Shown one piece after another: positions 17,461-25,958 of a DNA stretch of 64,000 nucleotides. The notes under the pieces are model-generated. The model did no database searches and had not been told where the DNA came from. It saw only the letters and a list, made by a program, of their open reading frames with translations. A program made the translations under genes and the position numbers. How positions within the stretch are numbered: position 1 is the stretch's first letter; each line of letters starts with the position of its first letter. The DNA is from Natrinema salifodinae (lineage in GTDB: Archaea > Halobacteriota > Halobacteria > Halobacteriales > Natrialbaceae): assembly GCF_900110455.1 (NCBI RefSeq), contig NZ_FOIS01000002.1:806001-870000 (forward strand). Reading direction: 5' to 3'.

Positions 17461-19164
17461 CTACTCGCCGAAGACCGATTCGAAGAACTTCCGCTCGGCC
17501 GTTCGGAGGTGCTGGTTGAAGGTCGCCGGCGCGATGCCGAGGCGATCGGCGATCTCCTCGCCGGTGCTCTCGCGGGGCCAGTCGAAGTAGCCCGCGAAGT
17601 AGGCCGTCTCGAGGGCCGCCCGCTGTTTATCAGTCAGCTCGTCCTGGAGTACCGACGACGAACCCGAGTCGCTGCGATCGCTTCGCTCGGTGGTCCGCTG
17701 GGCGAGGTAGGTGGCGTCGTCGCGCTGGGACTTGATGAGCTCGATCATCCGGCGAGTGTCGCGACCCCGCGGGAGTTCGACGACGAAGCGGAACTCGTTG
17801 TCGGCGATCGTCGCCGACGCGACGTGGCCGCCGTGGGTCGCGATCGTCTCGAACAGGGAGACGGCCGCGGGAGCCACGAGTTCGAACTCGAACTCGTCGC
17901 GCCTGGCCGCGAGGAAGCGGACGTCACCGATCCCCTCGGTCTCATCGATGGTCTCGCTGAACGTCTCCTGTGAGACGCCGCGTGCCGATCCGTACGCCAG
18001 CAGTGTCTCGTCGCCGCTGACCAGTTGCTCGAACTCGATCGTACACGACTCGTCGGCCGAGAGTTCGACCAGCGGTTCGGCCAGTTCCTCGACGCGGAAC
18101 TCGAGTTCGACGACGGCGTCGCTGACGAGGGCGTCCCGGCGCTCGATCGCGGTAATTGCGTGGGCGATGACGTCGCCGATTCGGGCGAGGACGGCGGTTT
18201 CCGGGCCCGTAAACGTCCGCGACGACGACGAGTAGACGTTCAACACGCCGTAGACGAGGTCCTCGTGGATGATCGGGATCGCCGCCGACGATCGGTAGCC
18301 GCGGGCGCGCGCCGCTTCCTTCCACGGGCCGAACTGGGGGGCGGTCTGAACGTCGTTCGTGACCTGGACCTGGCCGGTCCGGATCGCCGTCCCGGCCGGC
18401 CCCTGGCCGGTCGCCTCGTCCTCGTCGGCGGAGATCTCGATCTCGTCGAGGTAGCCGTCTTCGACGCCGGCCGCGGCCTGCGGAACGACGCGATCGCTCC
18501 CGGGGTTGACCGCGCCGATCCAGGCGAATCGATAGGCGTCGGAGGCGGCGAGCCGATCGCAGACCTCCTGTTCGAGTTCCGCGCGCGTCTCGGTCGTGAT
18601 CACCGCGTGGGTGATGTCGTGGCCGATCCGGTTGAGCCGATTGAGCGCCTCGAGTTGCTCGCGTTGCTGGCGGCGCTCGCGCTGCTGGCGAGCGCGTTCG
18701 ATCGCGTGGTGGATCGTCCGCACCAGCAGTTCGCTGGTCACCTCGTCCTTGACGAGGAAGTCCTGGGCGCCCCGCTGGATCGCCTGGACGCCGACCTGCT
18801 GATCGCGGACGCCGGTCAGGACGACGATAGGCGTCTCCGAGGTTTCCTCGTGGACCGACTCGAGGGTCTCGAGCCCCTCGCTGTCGGGGAGGTTCAGGTC
18901 GAGCAGGACGATGTCAGTCGACTCGGACGAGATCGCATCGAGCCCCGCTTCGAGGCGGCTCTCTCGGGTGATCTCGGGCGTCTGTCCCGTCGCCTCCGAC
19001 GGACTCACCCGCTGGGCGAGTTCCTCGGTCCCCTTGAGCATCTCCTGGATCAGCCTGGCGTCGCCGGGATTGTCCTCGATCAGGAGAATGCGGAGCGCGT
19101 CGTCCGCTTCGGTCTCGGGCCCGTGTTCGCGCTCGGTCTCGGTTCGGGCGTCGGTGCCGCTCAT
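17461..19164 (-). CDS. receiver-GAF-Bat-HTH_10 regulator (bacterio-opsin-activator type)
   Basis: A 567-aa signalling protein. Residues 24-145 form a receiver domain (I-L-L-I-E-D-N-P-G-D-A-R, phospho-acceptor Asp about 89 in V-L-L-D-L-N-L-P). A short coiled linker follows, then a GAF domain (about 190-335), a Bat-type domain (about 345-500) and a C-terminal HTH_10 DNA-binding domain (about 510-562: Q-R-A-A-L-E-T-A-Y-F-A-G-Y ... T-F-N-Q-H-L-R-T-A-E). Phosphorylation would be relayed to transcription. Its ATG overlaps the stop of the preceding response regulator (ATGA), showing translational coupling. The cognate kinase may be the relic at 19674-19930. Confidence 0.9.
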   Translation of the reverse strand: MSGTDARTETEREHGPETEADDALRILLIEDNPGDARLIQEMLKGTEELAQRVSPSEATGQTPEITRESRLEAGLDAISSESTDIVLLDLNLPDSEGLETLESVHEETSETPIVVLTGVRDQQVGVQAIQRGAQDFLVKDEVTSELLVRTIHHAIERARQQRERRQQREQLEALNRLNRIGHDITHAVITTETRAELEQEVCDRLAASDAYRFAWIGAVNPGSDRVVPQAAAGVEDGYLDEIEISADEDEATGQGPAGTAIRTGQVQVTNDVQTAPQFGPWKEAARARGYRSSAAIPIIHEDLVYGVLNVYSSSSRTFTGPETAVLARIGDVIAHAITAIERRDALVSDAVVELEFRVEELAEPLVELSADESCTIEFEQLVSGDETLLAYGSARGVSQETFSETIDETEGIGDVRFLAARRDEFEFELVAPAAVSLFETIATHGGHVASATIADNEFRFVVELPRGRDTRRMIELIKSQRDDATYLAQRTTERSDRSDSGSSSVLQDELTDKQRAALETAYFAGYFDWPRESTGEEIADRLGIAPATFNQHLRTAERKFFESVFGE

Positions 19165-19625
19165 CAGTTATCGACCTCCGGTGGCAGCCGGACGACCGAG
19201 AACCAGAACTTCTCGAAGGCTCGGACCGTCTCGATGAACTCGTCGGGATCGACCGGCTTCGTGAGGTAGGCGTTGGCGTGGAGCTCGTAGGACTTGACGA
19301 CGTCCTCCTCCGCGCGCGAGCTCGTTAGCACGATCACCGGGATCGATCGGAGCGTCGGGTCGTCCTTCAGTTCCTCTAAGACCTCCTCGCCGTCCTTGCC
19401 CGGCAGGTTGAGATCGAGCAGGATGAGGTCCGGTCGCGGCGCGTCCTCGTAGTCGCCGCGCTGAGAGAGGAAGTCCAGCGCCTCGACGCCGTCGGAGACG
19501 ACGTACAGATCGTTCTCGATTCGCCCCTGTTTGAACGCCTCCTTGGTCAGGCGGACGTCCCCCGGGTTGTCTTCGACTAAGAGGATCTGTGCCGACTCGG
19601 GTTGTGAGGTACCAGACTTACTCAT
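19164..19625 (-). CDS. single-domain response regulator (Rcp1-like)
   Basis: A 153-aa stand-alone receiver domain: [14 protein letters not shown], phospho-acceptor Asp about 71 in [13 protein letters not shown], Thr/Ser switch V-L-T-S-S-R-A-E, and the conserved Lys in L-T-K-P-V-D. The C-terminal [12 protein letters not shown] is typical of Rcp1/phytochrome-type regulators. It overlaps the Bat-type gene downstream by four bases. The start M-S-K-S-G-T is preferred over one eight codons upstream. Confidence 0.9.
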   Translation of the reverse strand: MSKSGTSQPESAQILLVEDNPGDVRLTKEAFKQGRIENDLYVVSDGVEALDFLSQRGDYEDAPRPDLILLDLNLPGKDGEEVLEELKDDPTLRSIPVIVLTSSRAEEDVVKSYELHANAYLTKPVDPDEFIETVRAFEKFWFSVVRLPPEVDN

Positions 19626-19673
19626 TGGTCGGTGGTTCTGTAGCGCCATCGCGTCCCGCCGCCGCGGCCGAGA

Positions 19674-19930
19674 TCAGTGTCGCTGCGCCGGTCGCGTCTG
19701 CGGTCGTCTCCGCAGCCGATCGAAGACCTGAAAGATCCGGTCTCCGTCGGCCGGGTCGATTCCAATTCCCCCGATCGTACACTGAGATAATCCACGTTGG
19801 TTCCGTATTGGCTGTGAACACGGATATACGTGGGGTTCCGTCGCCGGAATAGGGACTCGCGTCGTCGATCACGTTGTGGACCAGCTGGCGGCGCTGACTC
19901 GGATCGCCGTCGACGCGGGACGGCGACTCG
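19674..19930 (-). pseudogene. frameshifted remnant of a histidine-kinase ATPase domain
   Basis: On the minus strand, D-P-S-Q-R-R-Q-L-V-H-N-V-I-D-D-A-S and Y-S-G-D-G-T-P-R-I match the N-box region of a HATPase domain. The frame then reads W-I-I-S-V-Y-D-R-G and breaks at a run of five G (CCCCC on the plus strand, 19768-19772). Dropping one base restores G-I-G-I-D-P-A-D-G-D-R-I-F-Q-V-F-D-R-L, the G1 box of haloarchaeal kinases, which then stops at 19674. No dimerisation domain or sensor is recognisable upstream, so this is the decayed 3' end of a kinase directly upstream of the receiver/Bat pair. A sequencing error could explain the shift but not the missing N-terminus. Confidence 0.75.
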
Positions 19931-20125
19931 ACGTCGCGCGAGGACCAGGCGGCCGAGCGCTGCGGCGGTCGCTCGAGACCTGTGCCGCGCGCAGCGCTCG
20001 CCCGGCGAATCGGGGCAGCCATATTGTACTCCACAACATCAGCGACCGGTGTAAACTTAGCGTTGAACGGTCCCTCGAATCGATCCCTCTCGTCGGGCCG
20101 ACGGGCGTGCTCGAGCGGCGACTCG

Positions 20126-21016
20126 TCACCCCATCGGCCGGATTCGAATCTCGATCCCGTCCGGATCCGTCACCTCGATGCCGCCGCCGTCGGTGCGCTC
20201 GTCGACCGTTGCGCCGCCGTCCCGGTCGGCCAGGCGCTCCCGGATCCCATCGATCGCCCGGGCGTCTGGCACGAGCAGTTCGAACCAGGCCAGGCCCCGG
20301 GCCCGGTCGTCGGCCGGCTCCGAGCGCCGGTTCCAGACGTTCGTTCCGACATGGTGGTGGTAGTCGCCGGCCGCGAAGAAGCGCGCACCGGGCGCGTACG
20401 ACATCGTGACGTCGAACCCGAGCGCGTCCGCGTAGCACTCGCGGGCCGTCTCGAGCGAGGTCACCTCGAGGTGGACGTGTCCGACGGTCGTTCCCGCGGG
20501 TACCGTTCCATCCTCGCTCGCCGCGGAATCTCCGTCGGCGGCCGCGGTTGCGGTCGTGAGATCGTCGAGATCTAGCGGCCCGCCGGTCGCCCGGATCGAG
20601 CCGTCGTCGGCCCGCGGCCAGACGTCCCGCGGCTTGTCGCGATAGATCTCGACGCCGTTGCCCTCGGGGTCGGTACAGTACAGCGCCTCGCTGATCCCGT
20701 GGTCGGAGGCCCCGTCGAGCGTCCATCGGTCGCGAATCCGGCCGAGCGCGGCCCCTAACGCCTCGCGCGAGGGAACTCGAAACGCGGCGTGGTAGAGCCC
20801 CGCCGCCCGTTCGTCCCGGGGCTCGGCGGTCGGCTCGTCGAGCAGAACGAGCAGCGGCGTTTCGTCGACGCCGAGCACAACCTCGGTCTCGTCGCGCGAG
20901 ACCACGCGAAGCCCGACGACGTCGCGGTAGAACTCGGTCAGCCGTGCGCGGTCGGCGACGCGAAGCGCTGTCCGACCGATGCGAGTGTCGTCCGGAAGGT
21001 CCGGAGCGCGGTCCAT
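20126..21016 (-). CDS. VOC-family protein (two-domain glyoxalase/extradiol dioxygenase fold)
   Basis: A 296-aa protein with two tandem VOC modules, each a pair of beta-alpha-beta-beta-beta units. Module one starts I-G-R-T-A-L-R-V-A-D-R and has A-G-L-Y-H-A-A-F-R-V near 92 and E-I-Y-R-D-K-P near 152. Module two has V-G-H-V-H-L-E-V near 196, D-Y-H-H-H-V-G-T-N near 237 and I-E-I-R-I near 290. The His/Glu residues are those that bind the divalent metal in CatE-like catechol dioxygenases. Substrate unknown. It lies head-to-tail with the downstream kinase relic. Confidence 0.8.
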   Translation of the reverse strand: MDRAPDLPDDTRIGRTALRVADRARLTEFYRDVVGLRVVSRDETEVVLGVDETPLLVLLDEPTAEPRDERAAGLYHAAFRVPSREALGAALGRIRDRWTLDGASDHGISEALYCTDPEGNGVEIYRDKPRDVWPRADDGSIRATGGPLDLDDLTTATAAADGDSAASEDGTVPAGTTVGHVHLEVTSLETARECYADALGFDVTMSYAPGARFFAAGDYHHHVGTNVWNRRSEPADDRARGLAWFELLVPDARAIDGIRERLADRDGGATVDERTDGGGIEVTDPDGIEIRIRPMG

Positions 21017-21095
21017 ACGACTTGTACGAGCGCAACCCTCGTAAGTGGCCCCTTCGACCGGTACGCTCCGCCGCGACGGGTTCGGACGGCCCGGC

Positions 21096-22130
21096 TCAGT
21101 GACTGCCGTCCGCGTCGTCGGCGTCGTCCGCGTCGACCAGGCGGTAGGTCCGGCCCCGGCGCTCGCCGACGGCCTCGATCAGGTCGTAGTGGACCATCTT
21201 CGTCAGGTAGTTGCGCAGCGTGCGGTTCGTCTTCGGCTCCTCGACCCGCCGTTCGTATTCTTCGTAGAGTTCGCCGGGTTCGATCTCGCCTTCCTCAGCG
21301 ATCACGTCGTACAGCACCCGCTGGTGCTCGATCAGCCCCTCGACGGTCTTCCGGCGGATCGCCGTTCGCGCGTCCGGGATCGCCGCCTCGAGCGCCGCGT
21401 CGGTGATTGACGCCAGGCCCTCGCGCTCCGCCCGGCGAGCGGCCGACCGGAGGATGCCGATCCCCACGCGGGCGTCCCCCGACGCCGCGTCGGCGATCGT
21501 CCGCAACTGCGCGTCGCTCACCGCGCCCGGTTCGAGCGCCTGGTCGGCCCGCTCGGCGAGGATGGCCGCAAGTTCGTCGGTGCCGTAGCGGTCGAACCGA
21601 ACGCGGGTGCCGGCGTGGAGCCGCGAGCGCACGCGGTCGTCGAAGCTCGCGAACAGTTCCTCCTCACGGTTGGCGATCAGGACGGGCGAGACGTGGGGCA
21701 GCCGATGGAGGTCGTACAGCGCGCCCGTCTCCTCCAGTTGGTCGACCTCGTCCAGAATGGCGACGATCGGTCCCTCGTCCGCGCGGGCGAGCCGCTCGAA
21801 CAGTTCGTCCTTCGGCGTCGAGCGGTGGACGTCGACCGCCCGATCGATCGCGTCGAGGACGCTATAGAGGACCCGAAAGCGCGTGTACTCCTGCCAGCAG
21901 TTGACGTACGCGACCCGAACCGCCGGCGCCTGGTCGCGCAGTTGGGCCAGCGCGTAGCGGGCGATACAGGTCTTGCCGACGCCGGTCGGGCCGAACAGGA
22001 AGGCGGGATCCGGCCGCCCGTCGTACAGCAGCGGCTCGAGAGCCTCCGAGAGGAGGTTCACCTCGTCGTGGCGGTGGACCACCTCGCCGGGGACGAAATC
22101 CTCGCGCAGGACGCGGGCGTCGACGATCAC
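21096..22130 (-). CDS. orc: Orc1/Cdc6-family replication initiation protein
   Basis: A 344-aa AAA+ ATPase of the archaeal Orc1/Cdc6 family, which binds origins and loads MCM. Walker A is F-G-P-T-G-V-G-K-T, Walker B I-L-D-E-V-D, and sensor-1 follows in V-L-I-A-N. The C-terminal part is a winged helix (V-L-Y-D-V-I-A-E-E-G-E ... T-N-R-T-L-R-N-Y-L). The GTG at 22130 gives the conserved start V-I-V-D-A-R-V-L-R-E-D-F-V-P; a longer ATG frame to 22229 adds unlike residues. Haloarchaea carry many orc paralogues and only some mark active origins. A 1.3-kb gene-free stretch lies upstream. Confidence 0.9.
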   Translation of the reverse strand: MIVDARVLREDFVPGEVVHRHDEVNLLSEALEPLLYDGRPDPAFLFGPTGVGKTCIARYALAQLRDQAPAVRVAYVNCWQEYTRFRVLYSVLDAIDRAVDVHRSTPKDELFERLARADEGPIVAILDEVDQLEETGALYDLHRLPHVSPVLIANREEELFASFDDRVRSRLHAGTRVRFDRYGTDELAAILAERADQALEPGAVSDAQLRTIADAASGDARVGIGILRSAARRAEREGLASITDAALEAAIPDARTAIRRKTVEGLIEHQRVLYDVIAEEGEIEPGELYEEYERRVEEPKTNRTLRNYLTKMVHYDLIEAVGERRGRTYRLVDADDADDADGSH

Positions 22131-23434
22131 ACCGGACCGATTCGTCCGCGATCGCCTTAAACGACGGCGGGTGGGTTCCGAAACTTCCGAAACGATCCGA
22201 CGAATTCGGTATAGCGCTTTTTGGTTCATTATCGCTGCTGTCGGGAGAGACGATTCCTGCCCGAAACACGAGCAGCGCCGCGCACGAACTCGAGACTCGA
22301 CTGGCCAGGCGAGCGCGGAAACCCGGGAAGCGGAACGTGGTTGCTGGCGATGCGGTGCGTCCCGTGTACCGACCCCGGCGATCGATCACCGTCGATCTCG
22401 TCCCGAAATCGGAGATTCGGAGACCGGACACGGTGTTCCCTGGACTCGCTGCTGATACGGCCGTCGCTCTCGGAACCGTGCTGTCGTACTCGGCCACCAG
22501 TGGAAACGGCAGGCGGTCGTCGGTTTGCGCGGTGAATGAATGCCACTGCCGCGAACTCAAACGTACCTCGAACGAATCGCGACGAGACCATCGACGGCCG
22601 GACCGCAACTGCCACGAACTGGACCGCGAGCGGGTCGATCGACTCGTCGTTCGCGGCCGGACCAGCGATGGATTCACGCGCTCGATCGACGGCCGATGCG
22701 AGAGGATCGTGGCTCCGACGGCGCCCCTTAGGACGGGATTCAGTGTGAACGGGAGCGAATTTCGGTCGACCACTCGAACTCCCGCTCCCGAACGGCACGT
22801 CTCGGAATCCTCACCATGGGTGTACAATGCCGACACCGGCTTGCACCTCGGCAGTCGAATGCGCGGGTCGTCCGTCGACGGCGACTTTTCGACTCGCGTG
22901 CGCGACGCGCGACTTGGTCGACGCGGCGGAGTACAGCGGCACGGCGGAATACGACGGCCCTCGAGTCGGTTCGGAAACACATTCCGCTGCTCATCGTTGG
23001 CCGGATCATTCTCAGTTCTGCCGCAGTAGCGGATAGCGCGATTTCGCAAGTCCGATCGACTTGGGACGAACACCCGATAGCCGCGCCAGCGGTGGCTCCC
23101 GACCAACTTCCGAGTGGGCGCCTGGCTGTGCGTGATAGATCCGGACGGTGCCGTGCGGTTACGGCGTCGTTCCCAAAGCGGCCCGAGAGACGGTGCCGAT
23201 CAGTTCTGTCCCCGCCATAAATCAGATGGTGCGATATGAATTTCTGCGAGTCGACCTCCCCGTTCTTCGATCGGAGCGACGATCGCTAACAGGGAATTGG
23301 CCGGACGTCGCGACGCCGAGCGGGGTTCGAAACGGTTCGCCGTCGCCCCTAATCGGTCGCTTCGCCACGGTAAGTTCCCGGCGGCGCTCGATACGGGTCG
23401 CATACTAATGGCGGCGGTCGGTGGGTGCGTCCGT
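22131..23434. other. 1.3-kb gene-free region upstream of orc, candidate origin
   Basis: No frame here has recognisable domains or convincing codon use on either strand. A perfect tandem TTCCGAAAC pair sits at 22176-22193, just upstream of the orc start. An AT-rich patch (22205-22235, atagcgctttttggttcattatc) follows. Archaeal origins usually lie beside orc genes in long intergenic regions with repeated ORB boxes. I do not recognise the classical haloarchaeal ORB consensus, so origin function is a guess. Decayed genes are the alternative. Confidence 0.35.
22176..22193. repeat. tandem TTCCGAAAC pair upstream of orc
   Basis: Two perfect 9-bp copies abut each other 46-63 bases before the GTG of orc. 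The position suggests binding by Orc itself or by a regulator, but two copies are too few to be sure. Confidence 0.45.
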
Positions 23435-24307
23435 ATGAGCATGTATCCGTCCGGCTCGTTCGAGGACGACGTCCAGCGGCGCGTCTACGAGTACGTGGAG
23501 CGTAACGGCGCCGCGACGCCGGCCGAGCTGGCGCGGTCGATCGAACTCGACGGCGGCCGTCCCCACTCCAAACCCGCTAGGTCGGGCACCTACACCGAGA
23601 CCGTCGCGCCCGAACCGGACGAACTCCGCTCGTGTATCGAGGCGCTGCAGGCGGAGGGGTATCTGACCGAAGTCGACGGCAAGCTGCGAGTCGCGCTCGA
23701 AGCGACGACGACCGATCTCGAGTGCGAGGGCTGCACGGTCACGATCCGGCCAGCCCGTGAGGAGGATCGGGACGGCGTCGTCGAGACGATGCGGACGGTC
23801 GCCGAGGAGGAAACGTACGTCGTCGCCGAAAACGTCGCGACGGAACTCGAGCGCGAACCGGCGCTCGTCCGGGCCAACGAGGAGCGTTCGCGGATCTTCT
23901 TCGTCGCTGTCCGCCGAGAAGAACCCACCCACGAGGAAACCGGCGAGAGCAACGCGTCCGAGACGACCGAGGCGAACGACGAACCGACGACGGGGAACGG
24001 CGAGGTCGTCGGCTGGCTCCACGTCGACGCGCCGACGCTCCCATCGCTGCGCCACACCGCGGAGATCACCGTCGGCGTCGATCCCGCCAGCCGTCGCCAG
24101 GGGATCGGCTCGTCGTTGCTCGAGTACGGCCTCGAGTGGGCGAGCGACGCGGGCTACCAGAAACTCTACCAGAACGTCCCCGCGACCAATCAGCCCGCGA
24201 TCGAGTTCCTCGAAGAGAACGGCTGGCAGCGCGAGGGCGAACACGAGGGCCACTACTGCCTCGACGGCGAGTTCGTCGACGAAATCATGCTGGCGATCTG
24301 GCCGTGA
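23435..24307 (+). CDS. GNAT acetyltransferase with N-terminal winged-helix segment
   Basis: A 290-aa protein. Residues 1-85 look like a winged helix (Y-E-Y-V-E-R-N-G-A-A-T-P-A-E-L-A-R-S-I ... C-I-E-A-L-Q-A-E-G-Y-L). Residues 105-290 form a GNAT domain: V-T-I-R-P-A-R-E-E-D near 107, the acetyl-CoA loop R-R-Q-G-I-G-S-S-L-L near 225, and N-Q-P-A-I-E-F-L-E-E-N-G-W near 251. A Glu/Thr-rich insert interrupts the middle of the GNAT domain. Target unknown; the fusion suggests regulation or protein acetylation. Start at 23435 chosen; an ATG at 23408 is also possible. Confidence 0.8.
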   Translation: MSMYPSGSFEDDVQRRVYEYVERNGAATPAELARSIELDGGRPHSKPARSGTYTETVAPEPDELRSCIEALQAEGYLTEVDGKLRVALEATTTDLECEGCTVTIRPAREEDRDGVVETMRTVAEEETYVVAENVATELEREPALVRANEERSRIFFVAVRREEPTHEETGESNASETTEANDEPTTGNGEVVGWLHVDAPTLPSLRHTAEITVGVDPASRRQGIGSSLLEYGLEWASDAGYQKLYQNVPATNQPAIEFLEENGWQREGEHEGHYCLDGEFVDEIMLAIWP

Positions 24308-24542
24308 GGCCGGCGGCCGGTCGAACGATCACCGTCCGCCGCGAACCGACCGACGCCGCGACGGCGCTGGGCGGTGGTACGCGGGAGGTGGCGGCTCCTC
24401 GCCAGATGGAGCCAATTCCTGAGAGGATCGACCCGCAGTCTCCAGTTCACGGACCGCATTCTCGATCGGTCCCGAAAGTGGAATCACTGCACGAAATTCG
24501 CCGAACCGTACTTTCTTGAGAGTGACTGGCATATCTCGAATC

Positions 24543-24929
24543 ATGACGACCGTCTCACTCGGCGTTCCGGAACCGATCCTCGATCGACTGCCCGCCGACG
24601 ACGAGACCGCTGCGGCGGACATGCAGCAAACCGTCGCCGACTGGGAACAGCGGCTCAATCGCGCGATAGAGGACGCCGACGACGACCGCGAGGCGGCCGG
24701 TCGCGTCCTGGAGGCGATCGATCGCTTCGAGGAACGCTACGAAACCTACGACGAACTGGTGCCCGAACTGCGTGCGTGGGGGCAGTCCCCGATCTACGCG
24801 ATCGCCTGGCGGACCCTGTACGCCGACGTCATCGCGCAGTTGTACGACCACGACGATCTCACAGACCACCTCGAACGGGAGCGAAACGCGCGGTTAGTAC
24901 AGGACGGGATTCGACTGCAGGACCTGTAG
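24543..24929 (+). CDS. conserved-looking hypothetical helical protein
   Basis: A 128-aa acidic, helix-rich protein with no family I recognise. Features include W-E-Q-R-L-N-R-A-I-E near residue 36, R-V-L-E-A-I-D-R-F-E-E-R-Y-E-T-Y-D-E-L-V-P near 55, and W-R-T-L-Y-A-D-V-I-A-Q-L near 88. No signal peptide or membrane helix, so probably cytosolic. The ATG at 24543 lies a few bases after an AT-richer patch; a few codons upstream are also open. Confidence 0.6.
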   Translation: MTTVSLGVPEPILDRLPADDETAAADMQQTVADWEQRLNRAIEDADDDREAAGRVLEAIDRFEERYETYDELVPELRAWGQSPIYAIAWRTLYADVIAQLYDHDDLTDHLERERNARLVQDGIRLQDL

Positions 24930-24985
24930 AGGCCGGGACCGACACCAGTCGGCAACTAGCAAACGTATCATATTGGAACATAATG

Positions 24986-25010
24986 CTAAATAGCACTATA
25001 TTCTATTTAG
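24986..25010. promoter_or_regulatory. inverted repeat CTAAATAG / CTATTTAG in AT-rich promoter
   Basis: Two perfect 8-bp arms separated by nine bases (25 bp in all) lie in a strongly AT-rich patch (24960-25080), about 90 bp upstream of the gene at 25102. It could be an operator or the hairpin of a terminator for the preceding gene, whose stop is 57 bp away. Confidence 0.5.
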
Positions 25011-25101
25011 GAGCAATTATACATCGATTTCCCATCCAATCCACATAATTGAAATAAATATAACAGTAATGATTTTGTAGTCGTGCCGGAGAGGATTACC
25101 T

Positions 25102-25581
25102 GTGGCGACCAATGGGACGACGACGGACGGCACCGACGCGATCGACCTGACGACCCACGTTCGCCGCCGCATCCTTCCGGCGCTTCACCGAATCAAGGAA
25201 CCGCTCGGCGGCTACGCCATCTGCAGGCAACACCCCAAGGAATACGTCGGGACCGTCAAGCGCGATCTGGGCGCGGTCCGAGACGCGCTCGCGGACCTGG
25301 CGTTCGAACCGGAGCCGATCGCATCCCTGAAAGTCCACGACGACGGTCGGCTCTCGGCCGGGAGTTGGGTTCGCCGACCGTCGGCATTGGCGACCTGGCA
25401 GCTGCACGTCACCCTCTTTCGGAGGGGTGAGGGAACCGTCGAGCTGTTCGCTCACCGCGAGTACTCCTGGCTCCGCCATCCCTACAAACACTATACGCGC
25501 GAAGGGTGGGACACTGAGAGCGGCGTCGAACGAATGCGATCCTTGCTGTCAGCACACGGGATACCCTTCTGGGTCGAGTGA
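25102..25581 (+). CDS. hypothetical protein
   Basis: A 159-aa protein from a GTG start, of no family I recognise. It reads L-T-T-H-V-R-R-R-I-L-P-A-L-H-R near residue 16, then W-Q-L-H-V-T-L-F-R near 98, E-L-F-A-H-R-E-Y-S-W-L-R-H-P near 113, and ends I-P-F-W-V-E. The mid-part looks like a small alpha/beta domain rich in aromatic residues. No signal peptide. An AT-rich promoter region with an inverted repeat precedes it. Codon use is GC-rich, unlike the genes that follow. Confidence 0.6.
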   Translation: MATNGTTTDGTDAIDLTTHVRRRILPALHRIKEPLGGYAICRQHPKEYVGTVKRDLGAVRDALADLAFEPEPIASLKVHDDGRLSAGSWVRRPSALATWQLHVTLFRRGEGTVELFAHREYSWLRHPYKHYTREGWDTESGVERMRSLLSAHGIPFWVE

Positions 25582-25749
25582 GGACAAGCAGTAGTAAAGT
25601 GACAGGAGAAGCGAGTCGATCGTTCACGGCCCGAGATCACGGTCGTAATTAGTTCGTAACGGTGTGCCGAACGGCGACGGTTTCGGATTCCGATTTTGCG
25701 GTTAGTGGCCTCACGCGGTTAACGCAGCGTAGGAGCGGGGGGACCGTCA

Positions 25750-25910
25750 TTTTCCGAGGAGAAATACGGCGTCAGCGACGTCGTGTTTCTCGGCTGGTTC
25801 CAGGAAAGATTCTGTAAGGCCGGTCGCTACCGATGATCGGTGATCCGAATCGCGGTTTCATCGTTCAGGACGTGATCCGAAGATTCCCGTTCGCGGACCA
25901 GAGATCTGCT
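25750..25910 (+). pseudogene. possible transposase relic (IS6-like) in a 377-bp gene-free gap
   Basis: The gap between 25581 and 25959 has no intact gene. One frame reads F-S-E-E-K-Y-G-V-S-D-V-V-F-L-G-W-F-Q-E before a stop. A second frame continues I-V-Q-D-V-I-R-R-F-P-F-A-D. Both resemble pieces near the C-terminus of IS6-type transposases of haloarchaea (E-E-K-x-x-V-x-D-A-V-F-L and V-E-R-V-F-x-x-x-K-R-R). The match is weak and from memory. Confidence 0.3.
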
Positions 25911-25958
25911 TCTAGATCAAGCCGTGAACTGCGTTTCGTGATCGGTGTCACCGAACTC

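Noticed and set aside
22749-22793. Short inverted repeat gggagcg / cgctccc
   Set aside because: Seven-base GC arms 30 bases apart are expected by chance in such GC-rich DNA.
22827-23036. 69-aa frame in the gene-free region upstream of orc
   Set aside because: No domain, atypical composition, and overlapping alternatives on both strands. Not enough to call a gene.
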